From Georgenia daeguensis (GTDB lineage: Bacteria > Actinomycetota > Actinomycetes > Actinomycetales > Actinomycetaceae): a stretch of 64,000 nt of DNA. The notes below the pieces were generated by a model, which saw only the letters and a program-made list of their open reading frames with translations, was not told where the DNA came from and did no database searches. Shown piece after piece: positions 24,144 through 32,741 of this stretch (positions are counted from its first letter, which is position 1; every line of letters starts with the position of its first letter). The DNA is taken from positions 57,488 to 121,487 of the forward strand of contig NZ_BAABBA010000014.1 of assembly GCF_039537705.1 (NCBI RefSeq). Reading direction: 5' to 3'. The position numbers and the translations under genes are program-made.

Positions 24144-26405
24144 GTGAGTACCGCGTCCCTCCTCCTCGGTCACAGCACCGCGGAGCTGTACACCGACACC
24201 CCCACGCGACGGGTGCCGGGGCACGCGGCCAACCCCCGCCGGCTCGGGGCACACCTCGTCGGGGACGGCATCGACGTGGCGGTCCACGCCTCCCGGGCCA
24301 CCCGCGTCGACCTCTGCCTCGTCGACGTCGCGGCCGACGGCTCCCTCAGCGAGCGCCGGTACCGCCTGCGCGGCCCGGTGTCGGGGGTGTGGCACGGCCA
24401 CCTGCCGGGCGTGCGCGCGGGCCAGCGCTACGGCTTCCGGGTCCACGGCCGGTGGGACCCGGCCTCGGGCCTCCTCCACAACCCCGCGAAGCTGCTGCTC
24501 GACCCCTACGCCCGCGCGCTCGCCGGGAGCGTGGAGCTCGTCCCCGCGATCCACGCGCACGTCGTCGGCGAGGACCTCTCGCCCGCCGACGGCCCGTGGC
24601 TGCCCGACCCCTCCGACTCCGCCCCGTTCGTGGCGCACGCCGTGGTGGTCGACGACGCGTTCGACGGTGCCGTGCCGCCGCCGCGCGTGCCGTGGTCGGA
24701 GACGGTCCTGTACGAGGCGCACGTGCGCGGGCTGACGATGCGGCTGCCGGAGGTGCCGCCGGAGCTGAGAGGCACCTACGCGGGAGTCGCCCACCCGGCC
24801 ACCATCGCGCACCTCAAGCGGCTCGGCGTGACCACGGTGGAGCTGCTGCCCATCCACGCGAACTTCCCCGAGCCGTTCCTCACGGCCAAGGGGCTGACCA
24901 ACTACTGGGGCTACAACACCCTGGCCTTCTTCGCGCCCGAGCCCACCTACGCCACCCGCGCGGCCCAGGAGGCCGGCCCGGCCGCGATCCTCGCCGAGGT
25001 CAAGGGCATGGTCTCCCTGCTCCACGCCGCCGGGCTCGAGGTCGTGCTCGACGTCGTCTACAACCACACCTGCGAGGGCGGCGAGGGCGGCCCGTCGCTG
25101 AGCCTGCGCGGTCTGGACAACACCGGCTACTACCTCCACGACGGCACCACCCCGGCCCGCCTGGTGGACGTCACCGGGTGCGGCAACTCTCTCGACTTCC
25201 GCCGGACGCGGGTGGTGCAGCTCGCGCTCGACTCCCTGCGCTACTGGGCGGGCGAGGTCGGCGTCGACGGCTTCCGGTTCGACCTGGCGGTCACGCTCGG
25301 GCGCAACGGCGCGGAGTTCACGCCCCACCACCCGTTCCTCGTGGCCATGGCCACCGACCCGGTCCTGTCGGCCACCAAGCTGATCAGCGAGCCGTGGGAC
25401 CTCGGCCCCGGCGGCTGGCGCACCGGGCAGTTCCCGGCCCCGATGGCGGACTGGAACGACCGGTTCCGCAACACGGTTCGCACGTTCTGGCTCGCGGACC
25501 CGGCGGCCGCCGCCAAGGGCCACACCGGTCACGACCTGCGCGACCTCGCCACCCGGCTCTCCGGCTCCGCCGACCTCTTCGGCTCCGGCGAGGTCCCGGG
25601 CGGGCGGGGCCCGTACGCGTCGGTGAACTTCGTCACCGCGCACGACGGTTTCACCCTCGCGGACCTGGTCTCCTACGAGCACAAGCACAACGAGGCCAAC
25701 CTCGAGGGCAACCGCGACGGCACGGACGACAACCGCTCCTGGAACCACGGCATGGAGGGTCCCCTGCCCGCGGACTCCCCCGCGGCGGAGATCCTGCCGC
25801 TGCGCCGGCGTTCGATGCGCAACCTGATCGGCACGCTGCTCGTCTCCGCGGGGACGCCGATGCTCACCGCCGGCGACGAGATCGGCCGCAGCCAGGCGGG
25901 CAGCAACAACCCGTACTGCCAGGACAACGAGATCTCCTGGATCGGCTGGGACCGTGAGGGCTGGCACGGCGACCTGCTGCGCACGGTCTCGTCCCTGCTG
26001 ACGCTGCGCAGCGAGCACCCGGTGCTGCGGCCCGGCCGGTTCGCCTCGGGCCGCCCCGCGACGGAGGACGACGTCCTGCCCGACCTGTCGTGGTTCGGCG
26101 CCACGGGCGAGGCCATGACGGCGCAGGCGTGGCACGACCCGCACGGCCGGGTCCTGCAGATGCTCCGCTCGGGTCGCCCCCTGGAGGACTCGGACGCCCT
26201 CGTGGTTCTCAACGGGTCCCTGGACCAGCAGACCGTCACCCTGCCCACCGGGCGCGGCGCGGACTACGAGCTGGTGTGGGACTCGGCGTGGGAGCGCCCC
26301 GCCGGCCCGATGCACGCGGAGACGGAACCGCTGGGCATGGTGGCCTCCCCGGGCGAGGCCGTCCAGCTGGAGTCCCTCAGCATGCGCATCTACCTCGCCG
26401 GCTGA
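24144..26405 (+). CDS. glgX: Glycogen debranching enzyme GlgX
   Basis: This 753-residue GH13 (subfamily 11 type) isoamylase-like enzyme hydrolyses alpha-1,6 branches of phosphorylase-limited glycogen. An N-terminal CBM48-like domain (DGIDVAVHASRATRVDLCLVD) precedes the barrel. Catalytic residues are D380 in GFRFDLAVTLGR and E416 in ISEPWDLGPGGW, and the third acid is in FVTAHDGFTLADLVSY. GTG 24144 is chosen because conserved sequence begins there; the frame is open far upstream but that DNA belongs to the etfB promoter side. It acts with GlgP, encoded 1.5 kb away on the other strand. A 17-bp repeat array follows its stop codon. Confidence 0.94.
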   Translation: MSTASLLLGHSTAELYTDTPTRRVPGHAANPRRLGAHLVGDGIDVAVHASRATRVDLCLVDVAADGSLSERRYRLRGPVSGVWHGHLPGVRAGQRYGFRVHGRWDPASGLLHNPAKLLLDPYARALAGSVELVPAIHAHVVGEDLSPADGPWLPDPSDSAPFVAHAVVVDDAFDGAVPPPRVPWSETVLYEAHVRGLTMRLPEVPPELRGTYAGVAHPATIAHLKRLGVTTVELLPIHANFPEPFLTAKGLTNYWGYNTLAFFAPEPTYATRAAQEAGPAAILAEVKGMVSLLHAAGLEVVLDVVYNHTCEGGEGGPSLSLRGLDNTGYYLHDGTTPARLVDVTGCGNSLDFRRTRVVQLALDSLRYWAGEVGVDGFRFDLAVTLGRNGAEFTPHHPFLVAMATDPVLSATKLISEPWDLGPGGWRTGQFPAPMADWNDRFRNTVRTFWLADPAAAAKGHTGHDLRDLATRLSGSADLFGSGEVPGGRGPYASVNFVTAHDGFTLADLVSYEHKHNEANLEGNRDGTDDNRSWNHGMEGPLPADSPAAEILPLRRRSMRNLIGTLLVSAGTPMLTAGDEIGRSQAGSNNPYCQDNEISWIGWDREGWHGDLLRTVSSLLTLRSEHPVLRPGRFASGRPATEDDVLPDLSWFGATGEAMTAQAWHDPHGRVLQMLRSGRPLEDSDALVVLNGSLDQQTVTLPTGRGADYELVWDSAWERPAGPMHAETEPLGMVASPGEAVQLESLSMRIYLAG

Positions 26406-26412
26406 CCGCCCC

Positions 26413-26476
26413 GACGGCGCAGCCGCCTCGACGGCGCAGCCTCCCCGACGGCGCAGCCTCCCCGACGGCGCAGTCC
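26413..26476. repeat. 17-bp tandem repeat after glgX, about 4 copies
   Basis: The unit GACGGCGCAGCCTCCCC is perfect at 26430-26446 and 26447-26463. A near copy is at 26413-26429 and a partial one starts at 26464. It occupies the intergenic gap between glgX and trpS and begins within 10 bp of the glgX stop. No hairpin or gene is evident in the array. Confidence 0.9.
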
Positions 26477-26648
26477 CGGACGCCCGGGCGGGACCCGCAC
26501 GCGGCGGCGCTAGGCTGTCCTCGTGCCCACTCGCGTGCGTTCCTGGTGGCCGTCCTGACGGACGGCCCCTCCCGCACCCCTTCCCACGGCCGTCCCGCGA
26601 GGCGGCCCGGCACGCCTCGTGGCGCCGCCTTCGAACCCTGAGGACCCC

Positions 26649-27761
26649 ATGACCGAGCAGACCGACGTCGCCACCGACCTGGCGGACTCCACCAACGACG
26701 CCTCCCTCGAGCGCACCCGCCGCCGCAGCGACGAGATCGAGGCACGGATCGAGAAGGACCCGAGCGGTTTCCGCGTCCTGACCGGGGACCGGCCGACCGG
26801 CAACCTGCACCTGGGCCACTACTTCGGCAGCCTGATGAACCGTGTGCGCCTGCAGCGCGCGGGGGTCGAGACCTGGGTCCTCGTGGCGGACTACCAGGTG
26901 ATCACCGACCGCGACGGCGTGGGCCCGATCCGCGAGCGCGTGCTGTCCCTGGTCGCGGACTACCTGGCGGTGGGGATCGACCCGGACGCCAGCACGATCT
27001 TCACCCACTCCGCCGTGCCGGCCCTGAACCAGCTCATGCTGCCGTTCCTCTCGGTGGTCACCGACGCCGAGCTGCGCCGCAACCCGACCGTGAAGTCGGA
27101 GCTGGAGGCCACCGGCGACCGGCCGATGTCCGGCCTCATGCTCACCTACCCGGTCCACCAGTCCGCGGACATCCTGTTCTGCAAGGCCAACCTCGTCCCG
27201 GTGGGCAAGGACCAGCTGCCCCACCTGGAGCAGGCGCGCGTGATCGCCCGTCGCTTCGACGAGCGCTACGGCCGTGCGGGCGACGGCTCGCAGCCGGTCT
27301 TCCCCCGGCCCGAGGCGCTGCTGTCCGACGCCGCGAGCGTGCTCGGCACGGACGGCCAGAAGATGAGCAAGTCGCGCGGCAACACGATCGAGCTCGGGAT
27401 GGACGCGGACGCCACCGCCAAGGCGCTCAAGCGGGCCGTCACGGACGCCGACCGGCACATCACCTACGACCCGGTGAACCGGCCCGAGGTCTCCAACCTC
27501 GTGCTCCTCACCGCCCTGGCCAGCGAGCGCGACCCGCACGAGGTGGCCGAGGAGATCGGCGACGGCGGGGCCGCCACGCTCAAGAAGGCCGCCATCGAGG
27601 CCGTCAACGAGATGCTCGCGCCCGTCCGGGCACGCCGGGCCGAGCTGACCGCGGACCCGGGCTACCTGCTGCAGGTGCTCCGCGCGGGCAACGACCGCGC
27701 CAACGCGGTCGCCGACGCTACCCTCGGCGAGGTCCGCGAGGCCATGCAGATGGTGTACTGA
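26649..27761 (+). CDS. trpS: Tryptophan--tRNA ligase, GDRPTG type
   Basis: This 370-residue class Ic synthetase charges tRNA-Trp. The HIGH motif is HLGH at 54-57 within VLTGDRPTGNLHLGHYFGSL, and KMSKS is at 238-242 followed by RGNTIEL. An N-terminal extension of about 40 residues makes it longer than the common TrpRS (about 335). The pre-HIGH sequence GDRPTG differs from the G-x-QPSG of common bacterial TrpRS. It resembles the second, indolmycin-resistant or auxiliary-type TrpRS known from Streptomyces and Deinococcus, as I recall. ATG 26649 follows TGAGGA. A 40-bp palindrome ends the transcript. Confidence 0.93.
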   Translation: MTEQTDVATDLADSTNDASLERTRRRSDEIEARIEKDPSGFRVLTGDRPTGNLHLGHYFGSLMNRVRLQRAGVETWVLVADYQVITDRDGVGPIRERVLSLVADYLAVGIDPDASTIFTHSAVPALNQLMLPFLSVVTDAELRRNPTVKSELEATGDRPMSGLMLTYPVHQSADILFCKANLVPVGKDQLPHLEQARVIARRFDERYGRAGDGSQPVFPRPEALLSDAASVLGTDGQKMSKSRGNTIELGMDADATAKALKRAVTDADRHITYDPVNRPEVSNLVLLTALASERDPHEVAEEIGDGGAATLKKAAIEAVNEMLAPVRARRAELTADPGYLLQVLRAGNDRANAVADATLGEVREAMQMVY

Positions 27762-27770
27762 CCCGAGCAC

Positions 27771-27810
27771 CGACGGCCCGGTCCCTCCGCGCGGAGGGAC
27801 CGGGCCGTCG
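27771..27810. terminator. 40-bp perfect palindrome between trpS and glgP
   Basis: Bases 27771-27790 are the exact inverse complement of 27791-27810. A hairpin of about 18 bp with a minimal loop forms on both strands. It starts 9 bp after the trpS stop and 64 bp from the glgP stop, between convergent genes, so it is a strong bidirectional terminator. Confidence 0.88.
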
Positions 27811-27873
27811 TCATGCCGGGCGCCGGGCCGACCGGGCACCGCGTTGGGTGCCCGGCTGCCCAGGGCGGTCGGG

Positions 27874-30471
27874 TCAGTGCCCGGCGGAGGCGGCCAGCCC
27901 GAGCTCGCTGGGCGCCGCCAGCAGCGGGCTGTCCGGGACGACGCGGACCGTGTAGCCGAACGGTCCGGTCGCGTCGAGGACCCGAGCCCCGGCGAACGCA
28001 TGCCGCCCGCCCTCGTAGCTGGCCACGTGCTCCAACGGGTAGACCTGAAGCTCCGTGAGGGAGTCGTCGTCCTCCACACGGCCGCCCACGGCCTGCACCT
28101 GGACGTCCTCGGGCCGCAGGTCTCCCAGGTCGACGTACGCGGTCACGCGGATCTGGTCGCCGACGTTCACGACGTCGGCGACGCCGTCGGTCTCCACGTG
28201 GTCGACCCGGACGGCGGGCCAGCCCGCGCGCACGCGCGCCTTCCACTCGGCGAGCTGACGCGCGCCCTCGTGGTCCGCGGCACCGGCAAGCGCCCGGGAG
28301 CTGCGCGCCACCGGCGTGTAGAGGGTGGTGACGTACTCGCGGACCATCCGGGTGGCCTGGACCTTCGGCCCCAGGGTGGCGAGGGTGTGGCGCACCATCT
28401 CCATCCAGTGCCGCGGGACGCCGTCGGCGTCGCGGTCGTAGAAACGGGGCACCACCGTGTCCTCGAGGAGCTCGTACAGCGCGGAGGCCTCGAGACGGTC
28501 GCGCTCGGCCTGGTCCTGGACGCCGTCCGCGGTGGGGATCGCCCAGCCGTTGCGGCCGTCGTACCACTCGTCCCACCAGCCGTCGAGGATGGAGAGGTTG
28601 AGGGCGCCGTTGAGGGCGCACTTCATGCCGGAGGTGCCCGAGGCCTCGAGCGGGCGCAGCGGGTTGTTCAGCCAGACGTCGCAGCCCGGCATGAGGTGCT
28701 GGGCCATGGCGATGTCGTAGTTGGGCAGGAACACGATCCGCTCGCGGACCCCGATACCGTCGGCGAACTGGACGAGCTTCTGGATGAGCCCGACACCCTG
28801 CTCGTCGTCCGGGTGGGACTTGCCCGCCACCACGATCTGGATCGGCCGCTCGGGGTCCGTGAGCAGCCGGGTCAGGCGCTCGGGGTCCGAGAGCATGAGG
28901 GTGAGCCGCTTGTAGGTGGGCACGCGACGGGCGAAGCCGATGGTCAGGACGTCGGGGTCCAGGACGTCGTCGGTCCACCCGAGCTCCGCGGGCGACGCCC
29001 CGCGGTCGAGCCAGGACTTGCGCACGCGGCGCCGCGCCTCGGTGACCAGCTTGGCGCGCAGCGTCCGCCGCGTGCGCCACAGCTCGTCGTCGGAGAGCCC
29101 GCCCTCCTCGGGGGCGAGGAGGAAGCCCTCCCCGGAGGCGCGCTGCTCGGGACTGAGCCGGCTCTCGACGAGAGCGGCGAACTCGGGGTCGACCCACGTA
29201 GGACCGTGGACACCGTTGGTGATGGAGGTGATGGGCACCTCGGAGACGTCGAACCCGGGCCACAGCTGGTGGAACATGCCGCGGGAGACCTTGCCGTGGA
29301 GCTTCGCCACGCCGTTGGCGCGGCGCGCGGTCCGCAGGCCCATGATCGCCATGTTGTACACGGCCGGGTTGCCGCCCTCGAAGTCCTCGGCGCCCAGGGC
29401 GAGCACCTTCTCCAACGGGACGCCCTCGATGGCGGCGCTGCCGCCGAAGTACTCGGAGACCAGGTCCGTGCCGTAGCGGCTGATACCGGCAGGCACGGGC
29501 GTGTGCGTGGTGAACACGGTGCCCGCCTTGACCGCCTCGAGGGCGGCCTCGAAGGACAGCCCCTCACCCTGGACGAGCTCGCGGATCCGCTCGACGGACA
29601 GGAACCCGGCGTGGCCCTCGTTGCAGTGGTAGACCTGCGGGGCCGGCGCGCCGGTGATGCGCGAGTACGCCCGCACGGCCTTGACGCCGCCCATGCCCAG
29701 GAGGAGCTCCTGGCGGAGCCGGTGGTCGGCCGAGCCGCCGTAGAGGCGGTCGGTGACGCGGCGGGCGGAGTCGTCGTTCTCGGCGATGTTGGAGTCGAGC
29801 ATCAGCAGGGGCACGCGCCCCACCTGGGCCACCCAGATCTGGGCGTGCAGGGAGCGTCCGCCCGGCAGGGGCAGCGTGATCCGCGCCGGGGCGTTCGAGC
29901 CGTCCCGCTCACGCAGGAGGTGCAGCGGCAGGTTGTCGGGGTCCAGCAGCGGGTAGGTCTCGTGCTGCCAGCCGTCCCGGGTGAGGGACTGCTTGAAGTA
30001 GCCGGCCCCGTAGAGCAGGCCGACGCCGATGATCGGGACCCCGAGGTCGGAGGCCGACTTCAGGTGGTCGCCGGCGAGGATGCCCAGACCGCCGGAGTAC
30101 TGCGGGAGGGCGGCGGTGATGCCGTACTCGGCGGAGAAGTACGCGATCGCGTCGGGCTTGTCCGGGTCCGTCAGCTCCTGCTGGTACCAGCGCGGCTCGG
30201 TGAGATAGGTGCGCAGGTCCTCGTCAAGCCGCTGGACCTCGGCGACGAGGCTCCGGTCGGCGCCGAGCTGCTCGAGCCGCTTGGGGCTCAGCGAGCCGAG
30301 CAGAGCGACGGGGTCGCCGTGCACGCGGGTCCACAGCTGCGGGTCGAGGGAGGCGAAGAGCTCTCGGGTCGGCGTGTGCCACGACCAACGGAGGTTCTGC
30401 GCCAGTCGGTCCAGGGGGGCAAGCGTCTCGGGAAGGACGTTGCGGACGGTGAATCGTCGGATGGCTCTCAC
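27874..30471 (-). CDS. glgP: Alpha-glucan phosphorylase
   Basis: This 865-residue GT35 enzyme releases glucose-1-phosphate from glucan ends. An N-terminal DUF3417 domain (FTVRNVLPETLAPLDRLAQNLRWSWH) marks the short-type bacterial phosphorylase. The PLP-binding Lys is K617 in GTSGMKCALNG. Other conserved stretches are YHCNEGHAGFLSVERIRELV and FARRVPTYKRLTL. GTG 30471 gives VRAIRRFTVRNVLP, which matches family N-termini; an ATG-like start at 30501 is less likely. It is divergent from glgE, so a shared 185-bp region controls breakdown and synthesis. In GlgE-pathway organisms this enzyme recycles glucan. Confidence 0.94.
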   Translation of the reverse strand: MRAIRRFTVRNVLPETLAPLDRLAQNLRWSWHTPTRELFASLDPQLWTRVHGDPVALLGSLSPKRLEQLGADRSLVAEVQRLDEDLRTYLTEPRWYQQELTDPDKPDAIAYFSAEYGITAALPQYSGGLGILAGDHLKSASDLGVPIIGVGLLYGAGYFKQSLTRDGWQHETYPLLDPDNLPLHLLRERDGSNAPARITLPLPGGRSLHAQIWVAQVGRVPLLMLDSNIAENDDSARRVTDRLYGGSADHRLRQELLLGMGGVKAVRAYSRITGAPAPQVYHCNEGHAGFLSVERIRELVQGEGLSFEAALEAVKAGTVFTTHTPVPAGISRYGTDLVSEYFGGSAAIEGVPLEKVLALGAEDFEGGNPAVYNMAIMGLRTARRANGVAKLHGKVSRGMFHQLWPGFDVSEVPITSITNGVHGPTWVDPEFAALVESRLSPEQRASGEGFLLAPEEGGLSDDELWRTRRTLRAKLVTEARRRVRKSWLDRGASPAELGWTDDVLDPDVLTIGFARRVPTYKRLTLMLSDPERLTRLLTDPERPIQIVVAGKSHPDDEQGVGLIQKLVQFADGIGVRERIVFLPNYDIAMAQHLMPGCDVWLNNPLRPLEASGTSGMKCALNGALNLSILDGWWDEWYDGRNGWAIPTADGVQDQAERDRLEASALYELLEDTVVPRFYDRDADGVPRHWMEMVRHTLATLGPKVQATRMVREYVTTLYTPVARSSRALAGAADHEGARQLAEWKARVRAGWPAVRVDHVETDGVADVVNVGDQIRVTAYVDLGDLRPEDVQVQAVGGRVEDDDSLTELQVYPLEHVASYEGGRHAFAGARVLDATGPFGYTVRVVPDSPLLAAPSELGLAASAGH

Positions 30472-30656
30472 ACGCCCGAGTCTAGACAGGATTCCGTGCA
30501 AGTTTTACAGCGGTTTGCAGAGCAGTTTTCAGGATGGTCGGGCGGTGCGCCGGCTGGCTCGTCGGGGCGGCGCCCACGCCGTGTCGGCCGCCGCGGGGGG
30601 GCCGTGCCGACCGGGCCGGACTGCCATGTCGGCCGGACCTCGATAGGTTCTTCGCT

Positions 30657-32741
30657 GTGAGCGCCACCCAGTCCCGAGACCGTGCCCGCGCGAGCGCCGT
30701 GCCCGGCCGACAGCAGCCCGTTCCCGAGCCCCGTCCCGCCCCCTTCGCCCCGATCGGGCGGATCCCCGTCGTCGAGGTCTCCCCCGTCCTCGAGGACGGC
30801 CGCTGGCCCGCCAAGGCCACCGAGGGCGAGGCCTTCCCCGTGCGCGCGACCGTGTTCCGCGAGGGGCACGACGCCGTCGCGGCGACCGCCGTCCTCGTCG
30901 CGCCCGACGGCCGCGACCACTCGTGGGCACGGATGCGCGACGTCGCACCCGGCCTCGACCGCTTCGAGGCGTGGCTGGTCCCGGACGCCCCCGGCGAGTG
31001 GGGCTTCCGCGTCGAGGGCTGGTCGGACCCCTACGGCACCTGGGTGCACGACGCCCGGCTGAAGGTCGACGCCGGGGTCGACGTCGAGCTGATGCTCACC
31101 GAGGGCGCCCTCGTCCTCGAGCGGGCCGCGGACAGGGAGCTGCCGGAGGACGCACGCACCGTCCTGACCGACGCCGTGCACGCGCTACGTGACACCGCCC
31201 GGCCCGCCCAGGCCCGCCTGGCCGCCGGGGCGAGCGACGACGTCGCCGCCGTGCTGGCGGCGCACCCGCTGCGGGACCTCGTCTCGCCGTCGGCCACGTA
31301 CCCCCTCGTCGTCCACCGCGAGCGGGCGCTCTTCGGATCCTGGTACGAGATGTTCCCCCGCTCCGAGGGCGCCCACCGCGACCCGGAGACCGGCCGGTGG
31401 GTCTCCGGCACCCTGCGCACCGCGGCGGATCGGCTGCCCGCGATCGCGGAGATGGGCTTCGACGTCGTCTACCTCACCCCGATCCACCCGATCGGCGCGA
31501 CCAACAAGAAGGGCCGGAACAACACCCTCGAGTCCACGGCCGAGGACCCCGGCTCGCCGTACGGCATCGGCAGCCCCGACGGCGGTCACGACGCCATCCA
31601 CCCGGACCTGGGCACGTTCGACGACTTCGACGCCTTCGTCGCCCGGGCGCGCGAGCTCGGCATGGAGGTCGCGCTCGACGTCGCCCTGCAGGCCTCCCCC
31701 GACCACCCGTGGGTCACGGAGCACCCCGAGTGGTTCACCACCCGCGCCGACGGCTCGATCGCGTACGCGGAGAACCCGCCGAAGAAGTACCAGGACATCT
31801 ACCCGCTGAACTTCGACAACGACCCCGAGGGCATCTACGTCGCCGTCCGCGACGTGCTGCAGACGTGGGTGGACCACGGCGTCACGGCGTTCCGGGTGGA
31901 CAACCCGCACACCAAGCCCCTGAACTTCTGGCAGCGGCTGCTCGGGGAGTTCCACGAGCGCCACCCGGAGGTCATCTTCCTGGCCGAGGCGTTCACCCGG
32001 CCGGCCATGATGCGCACCCTCGGGGCGATCGGGTTCCACCAGTCCTACACGTACTTCACGTGGCGGACCTCCAAGGGCGAGATCGGGGACTACCTCACCG
32101 AGCTGGCCACGCAGACCGACGCGCGCGTCCGCCCGAGCTTCTGGCCGACCACCCACGACATCCTCACCCCCTACATGCAGCAGGGCGGCACCGCCGCGTT
32201 CGCGATCCGTGCGGTCCTGGCCGCCACCGGCTCGCCCACGTGGGGCATCTACTCCGGGTACGAGCTCGTCGAGAACGTCGCGCGCCCCGGCGCCGAGGAG
32301 CAGATCGACAACGAGAAGTACGAGTACAAGCAGCGCGACTGGTCCCTCGCCGGCAGCCTCGGTATCGCCGAGCTGCTGCGCTCGCTCAACCGCATCCGCC
32401 GGGACCACCCGGCCCTGCAGCGACTGCGGGACGTCCACGTCCACCCGACCACGGACGACGCCACGCTGTGCTTCTCGAAGCGCGTCCCGGCGGAGCACTC
32501 GCCCACGGGCCGGGAGGACACCGTGATCGTCGTGGTCAACCTCGACCCGTACGCCACCCGCGACGGCGTCGTGCACCTCGACCTCGAGGCCCTGGGCCTG
32601 CGGCACCCCGGCGCGGACGTGCCCGTCATGGAGGTCACCGACGAGCTGGGCGGCGAGACGTACTACTGGAACGCCCACCCGTACGTCCGGCTCGACCCGC
32701 ACGGCCGGTGCGCCCACGTCCTCAGCGTGAGGGCCCTGTGA
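30657..32741 (+). CDS. glgE: Maltose-1-phosphate maltosyltransferase GlgE
   Basis: This 694-residue GH13_3 enzyme adds maltose units from alpha-maltose-1-phosphate to linear alpha-1,4-glucan. The nucleophile is D415 in GVTAFRVDNPHTKP and the acid/base is E444 in FLAEAFTRP. TPIHPIGATNKKGRNN and KYQDIYPLNFD are hallmarks of the family. GTG 30657 is chosen since the conserved domain starts about 35 residues later; the upstream open frame has no family match. Its TGA overlaps the treS GTG (GTGA, 4 bp), so the genes are translationally coupled. Together with treS, pep2 and glgB it forms the complete trehalose-to-glucan route. Confidence 0.96.
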   Translation: MSATQSRDRARASAVPGRQQPVPEPRPAPFAPIGRIPVVEVSPVLEDGRWPAKATEGEAFPVRATVFREGHDAVAATAVLVAPDGRDHSWARMRDVAPGLDRFEAWLVPDAPGEWGFRVEGWSDPYGTWVHDARLKVDAGVDVELMLTEGALVLERAADRELPEDARTVLTDAVHALRDTARPAQARLAAGASDDVAAVLAAHPLRDLVSPSATYPLVVHRERALFGSWYEMFPRSEGAHRDPETGRWVSGTLRTAADRLPAIAEMGFDVVYLTPIHPIGATNKKGRNNTLESTAEDPGSPYGIGSPDGGHDAIHPDLGTFDDFDAFVARARELGMEVALDVALQASPDHPWVTEHPEWFTTRADGSIAYAENPPKKYQDIYPLNFDNDPEGIYVAVRDVLQTWVDHGVTAFRVDNPHTKPLNFWQRLLGEFHERHPEVIFLAEAFTRPAMMRTLGAIGFHQSYTYFTWRTSKGEIGDYLTELATQTDARVRPSFWPTTHDILTPYMQQGGTAAFAIRAVLAATGSPTWGIYSGYELVENVARPGAEEQIDNEKYEYKQRDWSLAGSLGIAELLRSLNRIRRDHPALQRLRDVHVHPTTDDATLCFSKRVPAEHSPTGREDTVIVVVNLDPYATRDGVVHLDLEALGLRHPGADVPVMEVTDELGGETYYWNAHPYVRLDPHGRCAHVLSVRAL

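Noticed and set aside
24051..28079. A 1342-codon minus-strand frame across glgX and trpS
   Set aside because: It crosses two convincing plus-strand genes and the 40-bp palindrome terminator, and has no recognisable domain. It is a shadow frame.
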